Source: JBFLYZ01 sp040756415
GTDB taxonomy: Bacteria > Bacteroidota > Bacteroidia > JADZBD01
Direction: 5' to 3'
DNA length: 27,386 nucleotides
Assembly: GCA_040756415.1 (NCBI GenBank)
Contig: JBFLYZ010000052.1
Span: 1 to 27,386 of the forward strand
Below the pieces are notes generated by a model. That model saw only the letters and a list, made by a program, of their open reading frames with translations. It ran no database searches and had not been told where the DNA came from. A program made the position numbers and the translations under genes. Positions 9,049 to 16,261 of the stretch are shown piece after piece. Numbering within the stretch: the stretch's first letter is position 1; every line of letters begins with the position of its first letter.

Positions 9049-9159
9049 TCACAGGAACAGCAGCATCACCAGCATGGCTACTATCATAACGATATAATAC
9101 CAGAAATCGGTAAAATAGGGATAGTATTTTTTCCAAAGTTCACGGGCGCGGGTAAACAT
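9049..9159 (-). CDS. 36-residue single-pass membrane protein
   Basis: A short ORF starting MFTRARELWKKYYPYF and ending in a hydrophobic helix (about 20-36, IVMIVAMLVMLLFL). The open frame runs upstream to 9249, inside the neighbouring gene, but the ATG at 9159 falls 17 bases after that gene's stop and gives a simple basic-aromatic head plus a C-terminal membrane anchor. No family was recognised. Its position suggests cotranscription with the von Willebrand A-like membrane protein, so it might be an accessory peptide of it. Coding status rests on this reading frame and position only. Confidence 0.45.
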   Translation of the reverse strand: MFTRARELWKKYYPYFTDFWYYIVMIVAMLVMLLFL

Positions 9160-9176
9160 AGGCGGTGCGTTACGTG

Positions 9177-11264
9177 TCAGTACGCTCCATGGCGTTTGCG
9201 CATGAACCATTCCAGCGACAAAAGGGCCAGGATAACGAAGAATATCCATTCCAGGTTGATCAGGTCGCTGAGCTTTTTATGCGAATACGAGACCGATTTC
9301 ACGTCCTCGCGCGCGTTGATGCTGGCGGCCAGCTTTTCCATCCCTGAGGGATAGACCATCTCCCCTCCCGTCTTTCCGGCCAGCGAAAAAAGCAATTGGT
9401 GGTCGGCCGTGGTAACGGAGGCTTCTATCTTTAACGCGGTAACGCTGAAGCTGCCGCGCGCGGTATATACTTTATCGCCCGACCTGACGCTGGCCTCGTA
9501 GGTATATTCTCCCACCGGGAATACGCCCGCGTTCAGCCGGTAAGCATGCGTGGTCTTGCTGAAGGTATACGGGAACTTTTTGCCTTCGCTGTTGATGATG
9601 CTGATGCTTACCTCGGGCTCGTTGATCAGCTCGTAGCTTTCATTATACAGCTCGGCATCCATTTCCACCTGCTCGTTTTCGTAATAATTGCTCTTCGCTT
9701 TCACGCGGAAAAGGCTTTTATCCACTTTCAGGGAAAGGAACTGCACCGTTTTTGAGATCAGCTCGTTGAAAATAGCGTGGTTGCCGTGCTGCGCGTAATC
9801 GAACAGCTTCCATTTCCACATGCCCTCACCCGCCACCACAGCCGTCTTCCTTCCCAGGTTCTCGTTGAACAGGATGAGCGGGTATTTGGTCTCCACCGCG
9901 CCTATGCGCTGGTACAGCAGCACGTTGGCCGATGGCGAAGTGGTGTAATTGCCGAATGGCGCGGCCAGGGGCGGGAACTTGGGATAGAACGAGCGGGCCT
10001 CGTCCTCGAGCGTGAAAAGGGTAAAATCCTTCGATACGGAGGCCTGTGCATCGTTGCTCTTGTTCTTGCTGCCGCCTGAAATATTGAGGCCCGCCTTCAT
10101 GGCGTTGAACTGCGGAATACCGGTCTGGCTGCCCACGATGAACAGCAGCGGCACATCAGCGCTGGCCAACTCTTTGAGCGTTTGCGAAGCCGAAGCGGAC
10201 GCGTTGGGCAGTTGATGCAGTATGACCAGGTTATACCCCGAAACGGACTTGCTGAATCCCGGCAGCAGGAAAGACTCCACCTCGTAATTATCGTTGCTTT
10301 CGATGGATTCCTTGATGGCCCCTATGTCCGGGTGCGGGGCATTGGCCAGGATGAGTATCTTCTGGCGGCCGTCCAGCACCTCGATGAACACATCCTGCAC
10401 ATTGTTCGATACGCTCACCTCGCCTTCAATGGTGCTGATGGCTACCCGGTAACGCTGCAGGCCGGGCTGTTTAGCCTCGAGCTGGACGGGAACGGTCCGG
10501 ATGAATGTGCTGGTAGCGAAATCGAGCCTCTGGCTGAAAAGACTCTGCCCGTCCTTCGAAACGGTAAGCGTGGCGCTTTTGTCTTTACACTGGTTGGCCT
10601 GCACCACCACCTCGAGGGGAAACGTATTGCCCAGGTAAGCGTAGCGGTTATGCGCCACATGCTTGATGAGCACATCTTTTTTTACCGCGGTATCGCCCAG
10701 GGCGATGGTATATACGGGCACCTTCAGCTTCTCGGATAAGAATACGGGATTCAGGCCTTTGTTGTACAAACCATCGGAGGCCAGGATAATGGCGCCCACG
10801 TTGCGGTTCGAGAAGCGCGTTTCGATCTCTTCGAACAGGGCCGAAATATCGGTCTGCTTGCCGGAAAAATCAATGTTCATCCCTTGGCCTATGCGGTCGC
10901 CAAAGGTATAGGTATTGGTATCGTACTTGCCGGAAAGCTCAGCGATCAGCTCCCTGACGGACCCCAGGTACTCATTCCTGTAAAAAGAGGAATCCTTGCC
11001 GATCACCACCGATTCGGAATTATCCTGCGCAAAGATGATAATGGGCTTTTCCACTTCGCGCGATACCGTCTTGACCAGAGGTGAGAGCAGGAAGAAAGCG
11101 ATCAGGCTGACTGCCGCAAATCGGAAAAAGCTCATCAGCCCCCTGGCCCAGCGGGGAGCCTCGCTCAGCTTCTTATCCTGGCGGTAGAGCACAAAAGCAT
11201 AAACCGCACCCAGCAGAAGGCATAAGAGTATGAACCAGGAAGGATAGTCTAAGATGATGCTCAT
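9177..11264 (-). CDS. Membrane-anchored von Willebrand A-like protein
   Basis: A 695-residue protein. The start at 11264 (MSIILDYPSWF) is the first ATG; the frame also has a TTG at 11273. Seen: two N-terminal membrane helices (about 10-27 and 43-64), a vWA-like domain from about residue 74 with the metal-site motif DNSES (81-85, DxSxS) and later ILASDG, a long beta-rich periplasmic part including a glutamine-amidotransferase-like stretch (KILILANAPHPD to VVAGEGMWKW), and one C-terminal helix (about 671-688) with a basic end RKRHG. Known: Bacteroidota have many such BatA-like or DUF4159-like proteins of poorly defined envelope function. No MoxR ATPase or other Bat gene is seen nearby, so a Bat-complex role is not supported. 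Confidence 0.85.
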   Translation of the reverse strand: MSIILDYPSWFILLCLLLGAVYAFVLYRQDKKLSEAPRWARGLMSFFRFAAVSLIAFFLLSPLVKTVSREVEKPIIIFAQDNSESVVIGKDSSFYRNEYLGSVRELIAELSGKYDTNTYTFGDRIGQGMNIDFSGKQTDISALFEEIETRFSNRNVGAIILASDGLYNKGLNPVFLSEKLKVPVYTIALGDTAVKKDVLIKHVAHNRYAYLGNTFPLEVVVQANQCKDKSATLTVSKDGQSLFSQRLDFATSTFIRTVPVQLEAKQPGLQRYRVAISTIEGEVSVSNNVQDVFIEVLDGRQKILILANAPHPDIGAIKESIESNDNYEVESFLLPGFSKSVSGYNLVILHQLPNASASASQTLKELASADVPLLFIVGSQTGIPQFNAMKAGLNISGGSKNKSNDAQASVSKDFTLFTLEDEARSFYPKFPPLAAPFGNYTTSPSANVLLYQRIGAVETKYPLILFNENLGRKTAVVAGEGMWKWKLFDYAQHGNHAIFNELISKTVQFLSLKVDKSLFRVKAKSNYYENEQVEMDAELYNESYELINEPEVSISIINSEGKKFPYTFSKTTHAYRLNAGVFPVGEYTYEASVRSGDKVYTARGSFSVTALKIEASVTTADHQLLFSLAGKTGGEMVYPSGMEKLAASINAREDVKSVSYSHKKLSDLINLEWIFFVILALLSLEWFMRKRHGAY

Positions 11265-11379
11265 GCCGAACAATGCAAAAGGTCCCCCACCTTTTTCCCA
11301 CGCTTGCAGCGGGACAGTACTAATAAAGGCCTCGGGATCAAATTCAGATCAGTATTCGTAAAGATTAATTAACCGCAAG

Positions 11380-12126
11380 TTATGTCAGCATGCCGCCACA
11401 TACGTTGATTGTTTGCCCTGTTATGTAAGACGACATATCGGAGGCCAGGAACACGCAGAGGTTGGCCACATCTTCGGATGTTCCGCCCCGCCTCAGCGGG
11501 ATATTCTGCCTCCACTGCTCCACCACCTTCTGGTCCAGGGCAGCGGTCATCTCCGTTTCAATGAAGCCGGGCGCTATGGCATTGGAGCGTATGTTGCGCG
11601 ATCCCAGCTCGAGCGCAACCGACTTGGTGAAGCCGATAATACCCGCCTTCGATGCTGCGTAATTGGCCTGTCCCGCGTTACCCTTTACGCCTACTACCGA
11701 GCTCAGGTTGATGATGCTGCCCTTCTTTGCTTTCAGCATGGGCCGCTGTATGGCCTTGGTCATATTGAAAACCGATTTCAGGTTGGCCTTTATCACCTCA
11801 TCGAACTGCTCCTCGCTCATGCGCATGAGCAGCCCGTCACGCGTGATCCCCGCGTTATTCACCAGTATATCTACCGTTCCGAACTCGGCCACCACCGCGT
11901 TCACCAGCTCATCCGCAGCCTTGAAATCGCCCGCATCGGAACGGTAGCCTTTGGCCTTCACGCCATACGAGGCAAGCTCCTTTTCCAGCTCGGCTCCTTT
12001 TTCGACCGAAGAGAGATAGGTAAAGGCCACGTGAGCGCCCTGTTCAGCGAACTTTTTCGCTATGCCGCGGCCTATTCCCCTTGAAGCCCCCGTAACCAGG
12101 GCCACTTTTCCTTCGAGTAATTTCAT
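11380..12126 (-). CDS. fabG: 3-oxoacyl-[acyl-carrier-protein] reductase
   Basis: A 248-residue short-chain dehydrogenase that reduces 3-ketoacyl-ACP with NADPH in fatty acid elongation. Seen: cofactor motif TGASRGIG (12-19), NNAG (90-93), and the catalytic set Asn115, Ser143, Tyr156 and Lys160 (YAASK). The motifs TRDGLLMRM and GFIETEMT are typical of FabG rather than of general SDRs. The frame is open upstream to 12315, but MKLLEGKVALVTG at 12126 is the normal FabG start and the extra 63 residues look random and would overlap the divergent gene. It is divergent from the beta-barrel gene, with the short shared region between them. Confidence 0.95.
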   Translation of the reverse strand: MKLLEGKVALVTGASRGIGRGIAKKFAEQGAHVAFTYLSSVEKGAELEKELASYGVKAKGYRSDAGDFKAADELVNAVVAEFGTVDILVNNAGITRDGLLMRMSEEQFDEVIKANLKSVFNMTKAIQRPMLKAKKGSIINLSSVVGVKGNAGQANYAASKAGIIGFTKSVALELGSRNIRSNAIAPGFIETEMTAALDQKVVEQWRQNIPLRRGGTSEDVANLCVFLASDMSSYITGQTINVCGGMLT

Positions 12127-12205
12127 AAGTGAATTTGTTTTTATATTTTTACCAAAGTAAAGATACCACAAAAACCTTTTCAGGATCAACCAAAACCCCA
12201 TGCAT

Positions 12206-12931
12206 ATGAAAAGATTCACAATCACCTTGCTCGCCCTGTTAGTAGTAACCGGAATTTGCGCGCAAAAGATGGAGCTCAAAGGTTTGGGTTCTTTCCAGTC
12301 GACCTGGCTGTTCAATAAAGGGATTTCCGACCGGGGCGATGAGCAGGATTACGCCCCCGGCTGGGGATGGAGCTACGGCCTGGGCTATGCCTTCTACATC
12401 ACCGACAAGATCGGTCTCGAGATCAACGGCCTGCAAACCGTTCATACGGGCTACTACTCAGGCACGCTCGATTCCAGCAAGACCTACAATTCCTATTCTT
12501 CGCTTTCGCTTATCGATATTCCCGTGCTCTTCAAGCTGCGCAGCGAAACGGGCGCCTTCCTCGAAGCGGGCCCCATGTATTCCCTGGTGACAAAGGCCAA
12601 ATTCGTTTATGACGGTGCCTGCCAGTACCCTTCCTATTGCGTAAGCAGGGATGTTTCGGCCGATTTTGCCTCCACCAACCTTTCGGTGCTGCTTGGTTTT
12701 GGCATCAAGGTGAAGTTCGGCAACCTGCTGGGATTGGTAACGGGCCTGCGCTTCCAGTACGGGCTCAGCGACCTGAAAGGCGTTGACGGGCAGGGCATAC
12801 AGTTCAATAACCCGTTCCATTATAAAGAGCTGAACGGCACCAGCTCGGCATCGGCCGGCCTTTTCCTGGGATTGACCCTGGGGCTGGGCGGTGATGGCGA
12901 CAGCGGATCCGAAGGGGATAAAAAGGAATAG
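12206..12931 (+). CDS. Outer-membrane beta-barrel protein
   Basis: A 241-residue protein starting MKRFTITLLALLVVTGICAQ (signal peptide). An ATG two codons earlier at 12200 is equally open. The mature part has repeated amphipathic strands ending in aromatic residues (YGLGYAFYITDKIGLEINGL, SLIDIPVLFKLR, AGPMYSLVTKAKF, LLGFGIKVKFGNLLGLVTGLRFQYGL), the pattern of small PorT-like or OMP_b-brl barrels common in Bacteroidota. The LIDIPVL motif with AGPMYS is typical of that group. The last 15 residues are Gly/Asp/Glu/Lys-rich and lie past the barrel, so it lacks the usual terminal aromatic residue of a barrel. The specific function is unknown. It shares a bidirectional terminator with sucD. Confidence 0.82.
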   Translation: MKRFTITLLALLVVTGICAQKMELKGLGSFQSTWLFNKGISDRGDEQDYAPGWGWSYGLGYAFYITDKIGLEINGLQTVHTGYYSGTLDSSKTYNSYSSLSLIDIPVLFKLRSETGAFLEAGPMYSLVTKAKFVYDGACQYPSYCVSRDVSADFASTNLSVLLGFGIKVKFGNLLGLVTGLRFQYGLSDLKGVDGQGIQFNNPFHYKELNGTSSASAGLFLGLTLGLGGDGDSGSEGDKKE

Positions 12932-12950
12932 GAAAACTGAACCAAAGAAA

Positions 12951-12985
12951 AAATCCCGTTCGCCTGAGGGTGAACGGGATTTTTT
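12951..12985. terminator. Bidirectional terminator between barrel gene and sucD
   Basis: AATCCCGTTCgCC (12952-12964) pairs with GGtGAACGGGATT, with flanking A and T runs on both sides. The T-run on the plus strand serves the barrel gene. On the minus strand the stem begins one base past the sucD stop codon. Confidence 0.9.
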
Positions 12986-14023
12986 TTATCTCCTTCTGCG
13001 GGCCCCTCTGCGGGCCTTCGTCCTGGTCACTTTCTTTTTTGCCGTCCTTTTAACTGTCTTCTTGACCGCTTTTTTCTTTACGAGCTTCTTTACCGCTTTC
13101 TTTCCCGGTCTTTTTGCGGCCGATTTGGCGGCCCCGTTCTTCGCTTTCGGCTTTTTCAGCGCCTGCGCCATGGCGGCACCGATCTGCGCGGGCGATTCCA
13201 CTACCCTGATCCCGCATTCGCGCATGATCTTCATCTTGGCGGCCGCTGTATCGTCCTTTCCGCCCACAATAGCTCCCGCATGGCCCATCCTGCGGCCGGG
13301 AGGAGCTGTTTGCCCGGCAATGAAACCCACAATAGGTTTCTTTACTTTATTGGCTTTGATCCATCGCGCGGCCTCCGCTTCCATGCCACCGCCAATCTCG
13401 CCTATGATGATGATACCCTCGGTCTGCGGGTCGTTCACAAAAAGCTCTACCGCTTCCTTCGTGGTTGTTCCTATAATGGGATCGCCACCTATGCCAATGG
13501 CCGTAGTGATGCCCAGCCCGGCCTTTACCACCTGGTCGGCCGCCTCGTAAGTAAGCGTACCCGACTTGGAAACGATACCCACCTTACCCGGCCTGAACAC
13601 AAAGCCGGGCATAATGCCCACCTTGGCCTGCTCGGGCGATATCACTCCCGGGCAGTTGGGGCCTACCAGCCGGCAATCCTTTCCTTTCAGGTATTCCTTT
13701 ACCTGTATCATATCCTTCGTGGGAATTCCCTCCGTGATGCACACGATCACTTTGATGCCGGCTTCAGCGGCCTCCATGATCGCGTCTGCCGCAAATGCGG
13801 GCGGAACGAAAATGATGGATACATCGGCACCGGTTTTCTCCACGGCCTCGGCCACGGTGTTGAACACCGGCTTGCCCAGGTGCGCGCTTCCCCCTTTTCC
13901 GGGCGTAACACCGCCCACCACGTTGGTTCCGTACTCGATCATCTGGGTGGCGTGGAACGTTCCTTCGCTGCCCGTAAAGCCCTGTACGATGACCTTTGAT
14001 CTTTTACTTACCAGTACCGACAT
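12986..14023 (-). CDS. sucD: Succinyl-CoA ligase alpha subunit with long basic C-terminal tail
   Basis: A 345-residue subunit of the TCA-cycle enzyme that interconverts succinyl-CoA and succinate with ATP or GTP formation. Residues 1-291 are a complete SucD: the CoA-binding N-terminal Rossmann domain (VIVQGFTGSEGTFHA, GGVTPGKGG), VGPNCPG, SKSGTLTYE, GIGGDPIIG, and phosphohistidine His248 in GRRMGHAGA. The family is normally about 290 residues. Residues 292-345 form an added tail with 27 Lys/Arg among 54 residues and no acidic residue, with KKAVKK-type repeats and the ending GARRRR, like bacterial histone-H1-like tails. The frame is continuous and stops right at the terminator, so the tail is translated. 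The partner sucC is not in the window. Confidence 0.95.
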   Translation of the reverse strand: MSVLVSKRSKVIVQGFTGSEGTFHATQMIEYGTNVVGGVTPGKGGSAHLGKPVFNTVAEAVEKTGADVSIIFVPPAFAADAIMEAAEAGIKVIVCITEGIPTKDMIQVKEYLKGKDCRLVGPNCPGVISPEQAKVGIMPGFVFRPGKVGIVSKSGTLTYEAADQVVKAGLGITTAIGIGGDPIIGTTTKEAVELFVNDPQTEGIIIIGEIGGGMEAEAARWIKANKVKKPIVGFIAGQTAPPGRRMGHAGAIVGGKDDTAAAKMKIMRECGIRVVESPAQIGAAMAQALKKPKAKNGAAKSAAKRPGKKAVKKLVKKKAVKKTVKRTAKKKVTRTKARRGARRRR

Positions 14024-14076
14024 ATTTCTTGCTGTTTTTTAGAGAAAGCGAATATAGAATTTTTATGAATTGCCTT

Positions 14077-14241
14077 GAAGCCATCTCAAAAAATAAGTTT
14101 TCATGCTTTTCCTAGTATTTTGCGTGCAGGCGAGGCGCTTTTTGAAGCCCATACCCAGAGGGTGTCTGGGCAAGAAAAGCAACGATGCATGCGCGCAAAA
14201 GACGAAGGAAAAGGAGATAAGGTATTTTTTGAGATGGCTTC
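14077..14241. repeat. 165-bp fold-back element with 19-bp terminal inverted repeats (MITE-like)
   Basis: GAAGCCATCTCAAAAAATA at 14077-14095 is repeated perfectly in inverse at 14223-14241. Inner segments also pair imperfectly: TTTTCCT...TTTTGCG near 14107 with CGCAAAAG...AGGAAAA near 14193, and GCTTTTTGAAGCCCA near 14137 with TGGGCAAGAAAAGC near 14167. The whole unit can therefore fold into one long hairpin. It carries no convincing gene; a minus-strand ORF across it starts inside mnmE and is not credible. No clear target-site duplication was seen. Confidence 0.7.
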
Positions 14242-14254
14242 TGAAGCATTTTAA

Positions 14255-14262
14255 TAAATTTG
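14255..14262 (+). promoter_or_regulatory. -7 box (TAAATTTG) for mnmE
   Basis: A perfect TAnnTTTG ends 10 bases before the mnmE ATG. The nearest upstream TTG (14229-14231) lies within the right arm of the fold-back repeat, at a slightly long spacing of 23 bases, so the repeat may contribute to this promoter. Confidence 0.45.
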
Positions 14263-14272
14263 TCTGACACCG

Positions 14273-15670
14273 ATGAAGCCCCTGGTCACTTCCGATACCA
14301 TTTGCGCGCTGGCCACACCCCACGGGGTGGGAGCCATTGCAGTGATACGCCTTTCGGGTGACGATGCCTTTGCCATCAGCGAGCAGGTCTTCTGCAGGAA
14401 GAACGGGCAGCCTGCCGCCATCGCGCAGCTCCCCTCGCATACCATTCATTACGGGCTGATCCGCGAGGGCGACCTGCTAATCGATGAGGTGCTGCTGAGC
14501 GTTTTCAAAGCCCCGCATTCCTATACCGGCCAGGATTCGGTGGAGATATCCTGCCACGGCTCGCTGTTCATACAGCAGCAATTGCTGCAACTGCTCGTGC
14601 GCAAGGGGGCGCGCATGGCCAATGCGGGCGAATTCACCCTTCGGGCTTTCCTGAACCAGAAAATGGACCTCTCGCAGGCCGAGGCCGTAGCCGACCTGAT
14701 CGCATCCACCTCGGCTACCTCGCACGAAGTGGCCATGCAGCAGATGCGGGGCGGCTTTTCGAACAAGATCAGGGTGCTGCGCGAGAACCTGGTCAACTTC
14801 GCCTCGCTCATTGAGCTGGAGCTCGATTTCAGCGAAGAGGACGTGGAGTTTGCCGACCGCAATGACCTGAAACAGCTCATCCTGTCCATACAAAAGGTGA
14901 TACAGCGCCTGATCGATTCCTTCGAGGTGGGCAACGTGATCAAGAACGGCATACCGGTGGCCATCATCGGCAAGCCCAACTCGGGAAAATCCACCTTGCT
15001 CAATACCCTGCTGGAAGAGGATCGCGCCATTGTGAGCGAGATACCGGGCACCACGCGCGACACCATCGAGGACGAGATCTCGATCGATGGGATACTTTTC
15101 CGCTTCATCGATACGGCCGGCATACGCGATACCAGCGATGTGATCGAGAGCATGGGCGTTTCCAAGACTTTCGAGAAAATGAAGCAGAGCGCCATCGTGA
15201 TCTACCTCTTCGATACGCACGAGATGAGCCGCTCCGAGCTGTCGGCTGCCATAGAGGAGCTCAAGCCGAAGATCGGAGACGCGCAGCTAATCATTGCCGG
15301 CAACAAGATCGATAAGGAGGACCTGGCGTACACACAAAAAGAATTCTCGCAGTTCGATGGCATACTGTTCATATCGGCCAAGGACAGGACGGGAGTGGAC
15401 CAGCTAAAAAAGAGACTGGTGGAGCTCTTCGACAGCCGCACGGTGAATGTGACAGAAACGATCGTGACCAATGTTCGCCACGTAGAGGCCCTGCGCAATA
15501 CGCTGAGCGCCATCAACAAGGTGTACGAGGGATTGAGCAAGAACATCTCCGGTGAGCTGCTGGCCACCGATATACGTAATGCGCTGCACCACCTGGGACT
15601 GATCACAGGGGAGATCACCACAGATGACCTGCTGTCCAATATTTTTTCGAAGTTTTGTATCGGAAAGTAA
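14273..15670 (+). CDS. mnmE: tRNA uridine-5-carboxymethylaminomethyl modification GTPase
   Basis: A 465-residue protein that works with MnmG to modify the wobble uridine (U34) of certain tRNAs. Seen: an N-terminal folate-binding domain (1-120, starting TICALATPHGVGAIAVIRLSG); a helical domain; an inserted GTPase domain with G1 GKPNSGKST (234-242), G2 in PGTTRDT, G3 DTAG (280-283) and G4 NKID (344-347); and the C-terminal FCIGK with the essential Cys. Its final codons and stop are the left attachment site of an integrated element, yet the protein end is intact. Length is normal. Confidence 0.98.
   Translation: MKPLVTSDTICALATPHGVGAIAVIRLSGDDAFAISEQVFCRKNGQPAAIAQLPSHTIHYGLIREGDLLIDEVLLSVFKAPHSYTGQDSVEISCHGSLFIQQQLLQLLVRKGARMANAGEFTLRAFLNQKMDLSQAEAVADLIASTSATSHEVAMQQMRGGFSNKIRVLRENLVNFASLIELELDFSEEDVEFADRNDLKQLILSIQKVIQRLIDSFEVGNVIKNGIPVAIIGKPNSGKSTLLNTLLEEDRAIVSEIPGTTRDTIEDEISIDGILFRFIDTAGIRDTSDVIESMGVSKTFEKMKQSAIVIYLFDTHEMSRSELSAAIEELKPKIGDAQLIIAGNKIDKEDLAYTQKEFSQFDGILFISAKDRTGVDQLKKRLVELFDSRTVNVTETIVTNVRHVEALRNTLSAINKVYEGLSKNISGELLATDIRNALHHLGLITGEITTDDLLSNIFSKFCIGK
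15653..15670 (+). repeat. attL: 18-bp direct repeat at the mnmE 3' end
   Basis: TTTTGTATCGGAAAGTAA encodes the last five residues (FCIGK) and stop of MnmE. The same sequence with one change (G to A, a silent Lys codon change) recurs at 21946-21963. The two copies bracket the integrase-bearing region, as expected of attachment sites. Confidence 0.85.
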
Positions 15671-15733
15671 TTTGTTTTCCGATTTCTTCTAAGTGCTTGT
15701 TTTTCTTAGGTTTTAGAACTTTTTTCTTTCCTT

Positions 15734-15817
15734 TATTTGTTGCCAAACTACTCTTTTTTGCTTATATTTGTTGCCAGATTGTTGCCCTGAAAAGTTGCCC
15801 TTGTTGTTGGGCAACAA
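15734..15817 (+). repeat. Left-arm repeats (TTTGTTGCC family), putative integrase arm sites
   Basis: Exact TATTTGTTGCC at 15734-15744 and 15765-15775 (31 bp apart, about three helical turns), then ATTGTTGCC at 15778-15786, GTTGCCC at 15794-15800, and an inverted TTGTTG/CAACAA pair at 15804-15817. This 216-base stretch between mnmE and the first element gene (15671-15886) holds no ORF I can support. Confidence 0.6.
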
Positions 15818-15886
15818 GTTGGAGAGAAAATGTCACACGTAGACACACTCTGACACTCCAAGGCACTAACGGACAAATACAGGCAC

Positions 15887-16261
15887 ATGGCAAGCAACAT
15901 AGAAATAACCAAAAAATGCCTCTACTGCGGTAAGGAGTACACGGCTAAAACGCTAACCACAAGGTATTGCGGCCACACCTGCAACAGTCGCCACTACAAG
16001 CAACTGAAGCGGGAAGAAAAGTTGAATAGCTTCAAAGAAGCTCAGGCAAAGCCCGAGCAACAGCCGCAGCAATCATTTGACATTGCATTACAGCAAAAGG
16101 AGTTTCTCAGCATTGATGAAGCTGCTAAACTTATTGGTGCAAGCCGCAGAACTATACACCGCCTTATATCCGGCAACAAACTTCAAGTTGGCAAGGTTGG
16201 CAGCCGTACTATCATCACACGAAAGGCAATTGATAATCTCTTTAATACACAAGCCGTATGA
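15887..16261 (+). CDS. Zinc-ribbon plus HTH DNA-binding protein
   Basis: A 124-residue protein. The N-terminus has four cysteines in a CxxC-x13-CxxxC pattern (Cys11, 14, 28, 32; CLYCGKEY...YCGHTC), likely a zinc-binding knuckle. Residues about 72-120 form a winged HTH of the excisionase/MerR-like HTH_17 type (FLSIDEAAKLIGASRRTIHRLISGN). Its stop overlaps the integrase ATG by ATGA, so the two are translationally coupled. Known: such small HTH proteins next to integrases often act as recombination directionality factors or regulators. Which role applies here is inference. Confidence 0.82.
   Translation: MASNIEITKKCLYCGKEYTAKTLTTRYCGHTCNSRHYKQLKREEKLNSFKEAQAKPEQQPQQSFDIALQQKEFLSIDEAAKLIGASRRTIHRLISGNKLQVGKVGSRTIITRKAIDNLFNTQAV

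Noticed and set aside
9160..9249. Longer version (66 residues) of the small membrane protein
   Set aside because: The added part lies in the 3' end of the vWA-like gene in another frame and has no hydrophobic or conserved pattern. The ATG at 9159 gives a simpler protein.
11413..12084. 223-codon plus-strand ORF opposite fabG
   Set aside because: Antisense shadow of a conserved enzyme; His- and Arg-rich composition typical of reverse frames in GC-balanced genes.
12127..12315. 63-residue N-terminal extension of FabG
   Set aside because: The standard FabG start MKLLEGKVALVTG at 12126 is present. The extension is not FabG-like and overlaps the start of the divergent barrel gene.
14063..14449. 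Minus-strand ORF of 128 codons across the fold-back repeat and the start of mnmE
   Set aside because: It runs antisense to the conserved N-terminus of MnmE, and its remaining part is the inverted-repeat element. It shows no recognisable domain.
15671..15886. CRISPR-like repeats, because of the recurring TTGTTGCC
   Set aside because: Repeats are only 8-11 bp and irregularly spaced, with no spacer units and no cas genes. Integrase arm sites explain them better.
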